A stretch of 23,151 nucleotides of DNA from the NCBI GenBank assembly GCA_964580085.1, contig CAZOJF010000003.1:1-23151 (forward strand), read 5' to 3'. The stretch comes from CAYUWK01 sp964580085 (lineage in GTDB: Bacteria > Patescibacteriota > Minisyncoccia > Minisyncoccales > CG1-02-41-26). Numbering within the stretch: the first letter of the stretch is position 1; the number at the start of each line of letters is the position of its first letter. Shown here in pieces: positions 14,697 through 22,318 of this stretch. A program made the position numbers and the translations under genes. The notes beneath the pieces are model-generated. The model did not search any database, was not told the DNA's origin, and worked only from the letters and a program-made list of their open reading frames with translations.

Positions 14697-15599
14697 TTAA
14701 AAATAAAAAATAATAAGGCCTAAGCAAATTAAACCAATACTTATGACTTTTTGAATAAGTATTTCTTTAGTGAACCTCTCCTCCGAAATTTTAGGAAATC
14801 TTTTAGTTAGAAAAAATACCAAAAGAAATAAAAAAACATATTGAACTCCTTGAAGTGCGTTAATAAATGGAAGATAATTTATACTGGCTAAGGCAATTGC
14901 CATGTTTTGTAATATAAATGCTCCTGCTCCGGCACCTTGATTTACCAGAAAAATACTCCCTGTTTTTCTGGTAAAAGTTGATTTCTTCTGAAAAATTTCG
15001 TTTCTTACTTGTTTTGTAAAAAGAAAAGAAATACCAGCTAAGAATCCACCAATTCTCATCCACATAAAGCCAGACCAAAATGGTTGGTTTAAATATACAT
15101 TTTTCATTAGGACAAAACCCAAAGAGAATAAAAAGGCGGCAATTAATGAAATTTTAAAACTACTAAGAGAAATTCTTTTTTTCTTTTCAAATGTTATTAA
15201 AAAACTACCCAGAATTAAAAAAAGGAAAGCCCAGATTTCTTTGCTTCCTGAAAATATTAATTTTCCGGAATATATAGAAAGTAATATAAAAGTAAATAGG
15301 GGCAATAAACCTCCAATGGCTGTTACAATTCTTGACGGCTCAAAATATTCTAGACCAACATAAAAAAAATAGAGAGCCAACACAGAAATAATTCCCGCCA
15401 ATAAACTAACTATAATTTGAGGGACTGAAGGGATTGAAAAACCAACAAAAGGAATTAAGATTAAAGCTATTATCCCGAGGGTCCCAACATAGAAAGCATA
15501 GCTCTTGGGGTTGGGTGGTCCAAGTAAAAGATAGTTATCAACCAAAGAGTTAATAGCAAAAATAAGATAAGCAGCGATTATAATAAATAGCCAAGACAT
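14697..15599 (-). CDS. EamA/DMT-superfamily transporter
   Basis: 300 aa with about ten hydrophobic helices and little else, the size and layout of drug/metabolite transporter proteins with two EamA repeats. The N-terminal half has a helix after FFYVGLEYFEPSRIVTAIGGL (about 79-99), and the second repeat has the matching ALASINYLPFINALQGVQYV (about 236-255); both resemble the repeat motif at the fourth helix. It sits between the GT-B glycosyltransferase (9-base gap) and GH1, so the cargo may be a sugar, glycoside or glycolipid precursor. That is inference, since the family also carries amino acids and drugs. No SD. Confidence 0.82.
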   Translation of the reverse strand: MSWLFIIIAAYLIFAINSLVDNYLLLGPPNPKSYAFYVGTLGIIALILIPFVGFSIPSVPQIIVSLLAGIISVLALYFFYVGLEYFEPSRIVTAIGGLLPLFTFILLSIYSGKLIFSGSKEIWAFLFLILGSFLITFEKKKRISLSSFKISLIAAFLFSLGFVLMKNVYLNQPFWSGFMWMRIGGFLAGISFLFTKQVRNEIFQKKSTFTRKTGSIFLVNQGAGAGAFILQNMAIALASINYLPFINALQGVQYVFLFLLVFFLTKRFPKISEERFTKEILIQKVISIGLICLGLIIFYF

Positions 15600-15608
15600 A
15601 AAATAATA

Positions 15609-16898
15609 TTAATTCTTTTTAGAAATTATTTTTTCTATCTCATATGTTCCCATTCTCTTCGCTTCAATAAACCCCTGCATACTTGCTTCCGCAAACCAAC
15701 CAGAATCCATAAAATCAAGAAGCCATTGGTCGATATAATTTAAATCCTTTTGGTTCATAGCAGAACCTAGCCTTAGAAGCCATTCTTCGTTGAAATCTTC
15801 TTGGGATCCAACAGTAGGAGCCAGAATGATTGGTAGCCCTAACGCTGTATAAAAAGAAAGTTCACTTGGTTTTGTCCAAAGAATATCTGTTTTTCTTAAA
15901 ACCTGATTAAACTTTTTAAAATAATCTTTTATATTTTTTTCATAAATTATCTCCAGATTTTTATTTAAATTGTTTTGAAGTCCTAATCTTTCGATATTCT
16001 CTAAAAAATATTTTTTAACTTCTTTTCTTACTCCGGCCACTAGAAATATTTTAATTTCTCCTTTCTTAATTTTTAAAGATAAGGTTTTCAAAATCTTTAT
16101 CGCAACTTCTTTTTGAGCGCCAGCTCCTCCGACCGCAAAGGTTATGGCAAAGGCATGATTTGATTTTTTAGGCAAATTTCCTAAAAATGCTTTTATTAAA
16201 GGCTTATATTTTCTTTGATATCTTTTTCTAGTATCAAGATTTGCAATGCGGTAAGTCAAATCTTTAGTTACATTTTTAACGTTTTCTTTGGGCAGGGGAT
16301 AACCAGTTAAAAAAATACTTTCCTTTTTAATCCCGTAAAGCATTAACCTTTCCATAACTCTAAAATTAGGAGCAAAATATTTAATTTTACTTTGGAAAGG
16401 ATTAGATGGTGCCCAAGAACGAGAGATATCGGCATCACATATTACGCAAAATATCTCCCCAGGATAATTAAAGGCCTCAGCCATAAATGCTGGGATAAAA
16501 AAGGTCGTGATTAAAGGCAATGGGTTTTTACTCAGTTTTTTAATCAGATCTTTCCCCCATCCTTTTTTAATTAAACCAGATACCTGTTTAGAATAAAGAT
16601 TCGGGCGAGATAAATCTCTTTTTGGATAGAAATTAAGAATTTTTTGGAACTTATCAAAAATAGAAAAAGCAAATTCACCTATAATAGGAAATCTTTTAAA
16701 TTTAGAAATAAATTCATAAAAATTTCTAGAACTATCCCAAATAGCTTTATCTTTTATGGGCATTCCCTTATAGTCATTGGCGCTAATAACTTCTTTATTA
16801 GGAGCTAAATCTCTTAGGGGGTAAGCTGTTCTTTGATGACCATAGCCCATATTAACGTCAATAACCCAAGCTTTTCCTTTTAGGTTTTTTTTAAGCAT
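15609..16898 (-). CDS. GT-B glycosyltransferase-like protein (MurG/MGDG-synthase type)
   Basis: 429 aa without membrane helices. The N-terminal motif VNMGYGHQRTAYPLRD (15-30) resembles the G-x-G-H-x-x-A acceptor-binding loop of MurG and of diacylglycerol glycosyltransferases. The C-terminal half has AVGGAGAQKE (255-264) and WTKPSELSFYTALGLPIILA (341-360), matching the nucleotide-sugar donor site region of GT28 enzymes. The sequence is divergent: the donor motif has Pro-Ser-Glu where GT28 has Gly-rich residues. It overlaps the end of pth by 8 bases and is followed by the EamA and GH1 genes. Membrane lipid or small-molecule glycosylation is plausible. It could also be a non-catalytic member, and I cannot name the substrate. 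Confidence 0.62.
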   Translation of the reverse strand: MLKKNLKGKAWVIDVNMGYGHQRTAYPLRDLAPNKEVISANDYKGMPIKDKAIWDSSRNFYEFISKFKRFPIIGEFAFSIFDKFQKILNFYPKRDLSRPNLYSKQVSGLIKKGWGKDLIKKLSKNPLPLITTFFIPAFMAEAFNYPGEIFCVICDADISRSWAPSNPFQSKIKYFAPNFRVMERLMLYGIKKESIFLTGYPLPKENVKNVTKDLTYRIANLDTRKRYQRKYKPLIKAFLGNLPKKSNHAFAITFAVGGAGAQKEVAIKILKTLSLKIKKGEIKIFLVAGVRKEVKKYFLENIERLGLQNNLNKNLEIIYEKNIKDYFKKFNQVLRKTDILWTKPSELSFYTALGLPIILAPTVGSQEDFNEEWLLRLGSAMNQKDLNYIDQWLLDFMDSGWFAEASMQGFIEAKRMGTYEIEKIISKKN

Positions 16899-17421
16899 AA
16901 TTTATGGAGTTTAAAATTTGACGGCCCTGCTTTATAATTTCTTTAAGACTTTGTTCTTCCTCCTCTGTAAATTTTTCTAAAACAAACTTTTCTGTATTTT
17001 TACATTCTGGTTTTTTAATTCCAACCCTTAATCTTGTAAAATCTTTTGTTTTTAATTCTTTTATTATTGATTCTACACCTTTATGTCCGGCAGAACCTCT
17101 TTTCTTTGATACTTTTATTCTCCCCAAGACTAAATCAACATCATCATGAATAATGATAATATTAGGATTTTTTATTTTATAAAAACTGGCAATTTCTTTT
17201 ACAGCTTTACCAGAGTTATTCATAAATGTCTTGGGCTTTGCTAAAATGATAGTCTTATTATTAATTTTCCCATCAGACATTAGAGAATTAAACTTTTTTG
17301 AAAATTCAAAATTAGAGAAATTATTTTCATTTTGAAATTCATCTATAATTCTAAATCCAATATTATGTCTGGTTTTAATATATTTAGTCCCCGGATTTCC
17401 TAAACCAACAATTAAAAACAT
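16891..17421 (-). CDS. pth: peptidyl-tRNA hydrolase
   Basis: 176 aa bacterial Pth that releases tRNA from dropped-off peptidyl-tRNA. Seen: IVGLGNPGTKY (4-14, N9), catalytic H19 in TRHNIGF, FMNNSG (66-71, N68), and IHDDVDL (91-97, D93). The GGHNG motif of most Pth proteins reads SAGHKG (110-115), so one Gly is missing and the Asn is Lys. First gene of the minus-strand operon with the glycosyltransferase, EamA and GH1 genes. A good promoter TTGTAA-16-TATAAT lies at 17445-17472. Length is near the usual 180-190. No SD. Confidence 0.95.
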   Translation of the reverse strand: MFLIVGLGNPGTKYIKTRHNIGFRIIDEFQNENNFSNFEFSKKFNSLMSDGKINNKTIILAKPKTFMNNSGKAVKEIASFYKIKNPNIIIIHDDVDLVLGRIKVSKKRGSAGHKGVESIIKELKTKDFTRLRVGIKKPECKNTEKFVLEKFTEEEEQSLKEIIKQGRQILNSINYA

Positions 17422-17444
17422 AACAAAAACTTTTATATACTTTC

Positions 17445-17472
17445 ATTATAACCTTATTCTGTTTTTTTACAA
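17445..17472 (-). promoter_or_regulatory. promoter of the pth operon
   Basis: On the minus strand TTGTAA (complement of 17467-17472) and a perfect TATAAT (complement of 17445-17450) are 16 bases apart. Predicted start near 17438 gives a leader of about 17 bases without SD. It is divergent from the lepB promoter 12 bases away. Confidence 0.65.
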
Positions 17473-17483
17473 AGATTATTTCC

Positions 17484-17512
17484 TTGCGAAAGCATAAATA
17501 TTTTGTTACAAT
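17484..17512 (+). promoter_or_regulatory. promoter of the lepB-hisS-rpsU-ybeY-ftsA-ftsZ operon
   Basis: TTGCGA (17484-17489) and TACAAT (17507-17512) are separated by the optimal 17 bases. Transcription would start near 17519, about 5 bases before the lepB ATG, so the mRNA would be nearly leaderless and there is no room for an SD. Confidence 0.65.
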
Positions 17513-17523
17513 AATAAAATTAT

Positions 17524-18078
17524 ATGAAAGAAATATTATTATTCCTTTGGGAAATTCTTAAAATTGTTATCTTAGCTTTACTAATAGTGATTCCTATCCG
17601 CTATTTTGTTTTTCAGCCGTTTGTTATCAAAGGAAGCTCAATGGAGCCGAATTTTCATCAAGGAGATTATTTAATTGTTGATGAAATAAGTTATAGATTT
17701 ACTAGCCCGGAAAGAGGAGATGTTATAGTTTTTCGCTATCCCCGAGATACGTCCCAAAGGTTTATTAAAAGAGTTATTGGCTTACCCGGAGAGACAATTG
17801 AGATAAAACAAGGGAAAATAAATATTATCAAGGGCATTGAAAATAGAGAACTAAATGAATCAGAATATGGATTAAAAGAAAGTTATACAGATAATCTTAC
17901 ATTGAGCTTAGCCGAAAATGAATATTTTGTTTTGGGAGACAATAGAGTTGCTTCTTTTGATTCTAGAAAATGGGGAGCATTATCTAAAAATTATATTATC
18001 GGAAAAGTCATTTTAAAAACATGGTTTCCAAGCATTACCTCTAATATCTCAAATCCTTTGTTAATTTTATCTAAATAA
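17524..18078 (+). CDS. lepB: signal peptidase I
   Basis: 184 aa type I leader peptidase, anchored by one N-terminal membrane helix (about 5-25) with the active site outside. The Ser-Lys dyad is visible: S39 in GSSMEPNF and K82 in FIKRVIGLPGE. The third family box is GDNRVASFDSRKWG (about 139-152). The length is typical of single-anchor Gram-positive-type enzymes. First gene of the operon with hisS, rpsU, ybeY, ftsA and ftsZ (6-base gap to hisS), driven by the promoter at 17484-17512. No SD. It serves Sec-exported proteins. Confidence 0.95.
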   Translation: MKEILLFLWEILKIVILALLIVIPIRYFVFQPFVIKGSSMEPNFHQGDYLIVDEISYRFTSPERGDVIVFRYPRDTSQRFIKRVIGLPGETIEIKQGKINIIKGIENRELNESEYGLKESYTDNLTLSLAENEYFVLGDNRVASFDSRKWGALSKNYIIGKVILKTWFPSITSNISNPLLILSK

Positions 18079-18084
18079 TAATTT

Positions 18085-19377
18085 ATGAAATTTCAATCAC
18101 CAACGGGAATGCATGATGTTTTAGGAAAAGATATAATGTATTTTCAAAAAATTGAAAAAGTTTGCCAAGATGTTGCCGATTTTTATAGATTTAGAAAAAT
18201 AGAAACGCCAATTTTAGAAGACACTAAATTATTTCAAAAAGGAACTGGTTTTTCTACGGACATTGTCCAAAAAGAAATGTTTAGTTTTAGAACTAAAGGA
18301 GGAGATTATTTAACTTTGCGACCTGAAGCAACGCCTGGGATCGTAAGATCTTATCTCCAAAATGGAATGGAAAGTTTGCCAAAACCAATAAAGTTTTGGC
18401 ATTTTGGTCCATTTTTTAGATATGAAAGACCTCAGGCAGGCCGATTTCGTGAATTTAATCAATTTGGATTTGAATCTATTGGTCAGGGCAAGCCAATTAT
18501 AGATGTCCAGATTATTCAGATATTTTTTAACATATTAAAAGAACTTGGATTTAAAGATTTGACAATTGAAATAAATACCATTGGATGTCCAGAATGTCGT
18601 TCCGATTATAGAAGAAAATTAATAAGATATTTAAAATCTAATCAATCTAGTTTATGCCCAGATTGCCGGCGTCGCTTAAAAGAAAATCCCTTAAGAGTAT
18701 TAGATTGTAAAAATGAGAAATGTCAAGAAGTTATTAAGTCTGCTCCCCAAATGATTGAACATCTTTGCAAAGATTGTCACAGTCACTTTAAAAATGTTTT
18801 AGAATTTTTAGAAGAACTGGAATTGCCCTATAGTTTGAATCCTTATTTAGTTAGAGGACTTGATTATTATACTCGAACAGTTTTTGAAATATTCCCGAAC
18901 CTATCAGAAAAGGGCAAAGAATCTTTAGGCCTAGAAGGGAAAAGAATAGCGCTCGCCGGAGGAGGAAGGTATGATGGCTTAGTAAAACTTTTAGGGGGAA
19001 AAGAAACTCCTGCTTGCGGTGGCGCAGCTGGAGTAGAAAGGATAGTCAGTTTAATGAAGATTATGGGGAAAAAGATACCGGCTAGAAAACAACCCCAGAT
19101 TTTTTTAGCTCAAGTAGGAGAATTATCAAAGAGAAAAGCATTAAGAATTTTTGAAGATTTAAGAAAGAATAACATAAAAGTTGCCGAAGCATTTTATAAG
19201 GATTCATTGGTTGAACAATTAGAAATAGCTGATAAATTAGGGATGAAATTTGTTTTGATTTTAGGCCAAAAAGAAGCCATTGATAATGAAATAATTATTA
19301 GAGATATGGATACAGGGAAACAAAAGATAATTCCGTTTAAGAAAATAATTAAACACGTAAAAAAAATAATAAAATAG
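18085..19377 (+). CDS. hisS: histidyl-tRNA synthetase
   Basis: 430 aa class II synthetase. N-terminal PTGMHDVLGKD, class II motif 2 around RYERPQAGRFREFNQFGFE (about 112-130), the histidine-specific motif LVRGLDYYTRTVFEI (about 255-269) and motif 3-like GGGRYDGLVKLLGG (about 292-305) are present, followed by an anticodon-binding alpha/beta domain (about 335-430). The insertion domain contains CPEC, CPDC and a CxxxxC pair, suggesting a zinc site as in many anaerobe HisRS proteins. Six-base gaps to lepB and rpsU place it in the same operon. No SD. This is not the short HisZ paralogue, since the anticodon-binding domain is present. Confidence 0.97.
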   Translation: MKFQSPTGMHDVLGKDIMYFQKIEKVCQDVADFYRFRKIETPILEDTKLFQKGTGFSTDIVQKEMFSFRTKGGDYLTLRPEATPGIVRSYLQNGMESLPKPIKFWHFGPFFRYERPQAGRFREFNQFGFESIGQGKPIIDVQIIQIFFNILKELGFKDLTIEINTIGCPECRSDYRRKLIRYLKSNQSSLCPDCRRRLKENPLRVLDCKNEKCQEVIKSAPQMIEHLCKDCHSHFKNVLEFLEELELPYSLNPYLVRGLDYYTRTVFEIFPNLSEKGKESLGLEGKRIALAGGGRYDGLVKLLGGKETPACGGAAGVERIVSLMKIMGKKIPARKQPQIFLAQVGELSKRKALRIFEDLRKNNIKVAEAFYKDSLVEQLEIADKLGMKFVLILGQKEAIDNEIIIRDMDTGKQKIIPFKKIIKHVKKIIK

Positions 19378-19383
19378 TTTAAA

Positions 19384-19599
19384 ATGCCATTAAAAACAAA
19401 AAAACAAACTAAAGAATCAACCCAAGGTTTAATCCGTCGCTTTTCCAGAAAAATGAGGAAGAGTGGAATTTTAATTGAGGCTAGAAAAAAAAGATTTGTC
19501 AAAAGAGAAAAGAGTACTCAATTAAAAAAAAGAGCAGCTCTAAGAAAGAATGAATTAAAGGAAAAATACGAAAAACTTAAAAAGTTGGGTAGATTATAA
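19384..19599 (+). CDS. rpsU: 30S ribosomal protein bS21
   Basis: 71 aa, highly basic (about one third Lys/Arg). The bS21 pattern is clear: an N-terminal part then LIRRFSRKMRKSGILIEARK (16-35), a KRFVKREKST segment replacing the usual Arg-Tyr/Phe-KPS, and a long basic helix. It binds 16S rRNA near the anti-SD on the small subunit. Its own start has no SD, unlike the strong SD reported ahead of rpsU in Bacteroidota, where bS21 helps hide the anti-SD. In operon, 6 bases after hisS and 1 before ybeY. Confidence 0.9.
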   Translation: MPLKTKKQTKESTQGLIRRFSRKMRKSGILIEARKKRFVKREKSTQLKKRAALRKNELKEKYEKLKKLGRL

Positions 19600-19600
19600 T

Positions 19601-20053
19601 ATGGATAAATCTTATCGTAAGAAGACGCATATAAATGTCCAGAATTTAACGAAAAGCCAAGTAGATAAGGAGTTTGTAAGAAAGATTGTTCAAGGGATTC
19701 TACAACAAGAAAAAAAACAAGGAGATATTTCGGTTATTTTTATAGGAGCAAAAAAAATAAGAGATCTTAACAAAAAATATAGAAAGCAAGATAAAATTAC
19801 AGATGTTTTATCTTTTACTCAGGGTCCAATTAATTCCAAGTTTTTTTTAAACCATCTTGAATTAGGAGAAATTATGGTATGCTTGATGAAAGTAAAAAAG
19901 GACGCGGAAGAGTTTAAATTGGATTTTGAAAAAGAATTAAAATGGGTTATAATTCATGGAATCTTACATATATTAGGATATAACCATGAAAAATCAGAAA
20001 GACAGGCTGAATGTATGAGGCAAAAAGAAGAATATTATCTTAAAAATTTATAA
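19601..20053 (+). CDS. ybeY: endoribonuclease YbeY (rRNA maturation factor)
   Basis: 150 aa zinc metalloprotein of the UPF0054 family, which processes the 16S rRNA 3' end and takes part in ribosome quality control. The metal motif is HGILHILGYNH (119-129: H119, H123, H129); the usual GYDH is GYNH. LNKKYRKQDKITDVLSFTQ (56-74) is the other conserved block, with the TDVLSF signature. It starts 1 base after rpsU, so it is likely translationally coupled to a ribosomal protein, which fits its role. No SD. Confidence 0.95.
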   Translation: MDKSYRKKTHINVQNLTKSQVDKEFVRKIVQGILQQEKKQGDISVIFIGAKKIRDLNKKYRKQDKITDVLSFTQGPINSKFFLNHLELGEIMVCLMKVKKDAEEFKLDFEKELKWVIIHGILHILGYNHEKSERQAECMRQKEEYYLKNL

Positions 20054-20064
20054 TTTTATTTTTT

Positions 20065-21294
20065 ATGAAACCTTCTATCCTTACATCTATAGATATCGGG
20101 ACCCACTCAGTTAAAATTTTAATGGGGAAAAAAGAGCACGGCAAAAAGAACTTTGAAATTTTAGCTATGGTTAAAGCTTATTCTATGGGGGTTAGAAGAG
20201 GAGAAATCATAAAAGTAAAAAAGATTGCTCCTATTATAGAATCATCAATCGTAGAAATAGAAAAACAATCAGGGATAAGAATCAGAGATCATATTTGTAG
20301 TATAAACGGAAGTCATTTATCTGTTGTTCACTCTCAAGGATTAGTTTCTGTATCTCGTGCTGATCAGAAAATTTCTCAAGAAGACATTAATAGAGTCATT
20401 CACCAAGCAGAATCAGTTAATTTATCCTCTAACAGAGAAGCATTAGAGCTTTTTATAAAAGAATTTATTATTGATGGTGCTCAAGACATAAAAGAACCTT
20501 TAGGGCTTCATGGGCGTAGGCTAGAATTGAAAGCCCTTTTAACTTGTATTTTTTCTCCGATTAAAGAGAACTTATTTAAAGCATTTGATTTAGCCGGATT
20601 TAACATTGATGAAGAAAATATAGTTCCTAGTCCGATCGCCTCAGCGGAAATGTGTTTGACTTATGAACAAAAAGAATTAGGGGTTGTATTAGTTGATATA
20701 GGGGCTGAAACTACAGGCTTGGCTGTTTTCGAAGATGGTGATTTAATTCATTGTCATGTTATTCCTTTGGGCTCAGCGAATATTACCAATGATATTGCTT
20801 TAGGCCTTAGAACAGAAATTGAAACAGCAGAACGAATTAAAAAAGAATTTGGGTCTTTAGGCTCTAAGAGAAAAAAGAAGAATCCAAAAGCAAAAAATGA
20901 AAAAATAAGAATCCCTGAAAAATCGTTAGTTTGTTCTAAAAAAGTACTAGAAAATATTATTGAAGCTAGAGTTTCGGAAATATTTAGTCATATCCAGAAA
21001 GAATTAAAAAAGATATCCAAACAAGAAATTCTACCAGCAGGTGTTGTTTTAACTGGTGGTGGTTCTTTATTGCCGGGGATTAAGGAATATTCTAAACAAG
21101 CATTAAAACTTCCTTGTAGTTTATATACTCCCAAAGACATACCTGGATTACCAGAAGACCCAGCTTTTTCAACAGCGCTTGGTCTTCTATTATATAGGTG
21201 GAAAGAAGAAAAAAGAGTGGAAGATGGATCGGGAATATTCTCTAAAATGTCAGGATCTATTAAAAAAGCGATAAAACTTCTTTTACCTTCATAA
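20065..21294 (+). CDS. ftsA: cell division protein FtsA
   Basis: 409 aa actin-like protein that ties the FtsZ ring to the membrane. ATPase blocks: SIDIGTHSVKILMG (8-21), VLVDIGAETTGLAVFEDGD (208-226) and GVVLTGGGSLLPGI (326-339). The SHS2/1C domain (about 85-165) separates the first two. A lysine-rich insertion (267-280, SKRKKKNPKAKNEK) follows the second block. The C-terminus ends in the amphipathic membrane-targeting helix SIKKAIKLLLPS (398-409). Four bases before ftsZ. No SD. Function is certain, though its FtsZ partner lacks the usual docking peptide. Confidence 0.95.
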   Translation: MKPSILTSIDIGTHSVKILMGKKEHGKKNFEILAMVKAYSMGVRRGEIIKVKKIAPIIESSIVEIEKQSGIRIRDHICSINGSHLSVVHSQGLVSVSRADQKISQEDINRVIHQAESVNLSSNREALELFIKEFIIDGAQDIKEPLGLHGRRLELKALLTCIFSPIKENLFKAFDLAGFNIDEENIVPSPIASAEMCLTYEQKELGVVLVDIGAETTGLAVFEDGDLIHCHVIPLGSANITNDIALGLRTEIETAERIKKEFGSLGSKRKKKNPKAKNEKIRIPEKSLVCSKKVLENIIEARVSEIFSHIQKELKKISKQEILPAGVVLTGGGSLLPGIKEYSKQALKLPCSLYTPKDIPGLPEDPAFSTALGLLLYRWKEEKRVEDGSGIFSKMSGSIKKAIKLLLPS

Positions 21295-21298
21295 AATT

Positions 21299-22228
21299 AT
21301 GCCAATATCAAAAATTAAGGTTGTTGGAATTGGTGGTGCCGGAGTAAACGCTTTGTCCAGAATGACTAAGTGTAATTTTAATTATGCCGAACTAATTGCT
21401 ATAAATACGGACGTGCAATCTCTTCGCCTTTGCAAGGTCCCTAAAAAGATTTTAATTGGAAAGAATGTTACCTTTGGGTTAGGCACGGGTATGAATACTA
21501 AATTAGGAGAAAAAGCCATGCAAGAAAATAGAGAAGAGATAAAAACTCTTTTAAAGGGAGCGGATATGGTTTTTATAGTTGCCGGGCTAGGAGGAGGGAC
21601 AGGATCTGGAGGGATCCCTATTTTAGGAGAGATATTAAAAGAATTAGGTATTTTAAGTATTGTTGTAGTTACCAAACCATTCTCCTTTGAAGGATCTCAG
21701 CGTCAGAAAATTGCGAATGCTACCATAAAAAAGTTGAAAGGAAAAGTTGATAGTTTAATTTGTATTTCAAATGATAAATTACTGAAAATAGTTGGTAAAA
21801 ATACTTCTATTCAATCTGCACTTTGGACTTGTGATAAGATTTTAAGAGAGGCAGTTCAGGGAGTTTCTGATTTAATATTCTTTTCGGGTATTATAAATGT
21901 TGACCTGGCTGATATCCGAGGAATATTAAAAAATTCAGGCAATGCCTTGTTTGGTCAAGCTATAGCCAAAGGAGAAAACAGAGCAATAAAAGCAGCTAAT
22001 CAAGCAATCCATTCTTCTCTGGTTGATTTTCCGATTGAAAAAGCTAAAGGAGTTTTATTAAACATTGCCGGAGGAGATGATCTTAGCTTGTTTGAGATTC
22101 AAGAAGCTGCAGAATTTATTAAAAAAACAGTTTCTCCAAAAGCCAAAATAAGTTTTGGAGCATCGGAAGATAAAACATTAAAAAAAGAAGAAATAAAAAT
22201 TACATTTATTGCTACCGGGATTAATTAA
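21299..22228 (+). CDS. ftsZ: cell division GTPase FtsZ (tail-less)
   Basis: 309 aa tubulin-like GTPase. N-terminal VVGIGGAGVNALSRM (8-22), INTDVQSL (35-42), the tubulin signature GGGTGSG (98-104) and the synergy loop NVDLADI (200-206, with D202 and D205 for GTP hydrolysis) are intact. The protein ends at the last strand of the GTPase fold (ITFIATGIN). The usual FtsZ has a disordered linker and a conserved C-terminal peptide that binds FtsA/ZipA, and neither is present. TAA at 22226-22228 is clear and the sequence beyond is non-coding, so this is not a frameshift that I can see. Last gene of the lepB operon. A divergent paralogue is possible if the genome has a second ftsZ. Confidence 0.92.
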   Translation: MPISKIKVVGIGGAGVNALSRMTKCNFNYAELIAINTDVQSLRLCKVPKKILIGKNVTFGLGTGMNTKLGEKAMQENREEIKTLLKGADMVFIVAGLGGGTGSGGIPILGEILKELGILSIVVVTKPFSFEGSQRQKIANATIKKLKGKVDSLICISNDKLLKIVGKNTSIQSALWTCDKILREAVQGVSDLIFFSGIINVDLADIRGILKNSGNALFGQAIAKGENRAIKAANQAIHSSLVDFPIEKAKGVLLNIAGGDDLSLFEIQEAAEFIKKTVSPKAKISFGASEDKTLKKEEIKITFIATGIN

Positions 22229-22251
22229 GGTATTTTATAATTTTAACCTAG

Positions 22252-22290
22252 AGAGTACTCTGTTTGTGCTTAGTTAACCTAAGCACAAAT
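22252..22290. repeat. paired palindromes between ftsZ and nrdD
   Basis: AGAGTACTCT (22252-22261) is a perfect 10-bp palindrome. Directly after it TTTGTGCTTAG (22263-22273) and CTAAGCACAAA (22279-22289) form an 11-bp perfect inverted repeat around a 5-base spacer, extendable by a G-T pair. TTAACCTA occurs at 22243-22250 and again at 22274-22281, 31 bases apart (about three helical turns). No T run follows, so a typical intrinsic terminator is unlikely; an operator for nrdD or an mRNA structure is more likely. It does not match the NrdR box I know. Confidence 0.5.
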
Positions 22291-22318
22291 TATATTAAAA
22301 GTAAGAATAAAACGTATT

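Noticed and set aside
22263..22289. Inverted repeat as ftsZ intrinsic terminator
   Set aside because: Strong stem, but the following bases are AAATTATATT with no T run; kept as a repeat of unknown role.
22252..22290. NrdR box before nrdD
   Set aside because: The palindromes do not resemble the ACACWATATATWGTGT-type box.
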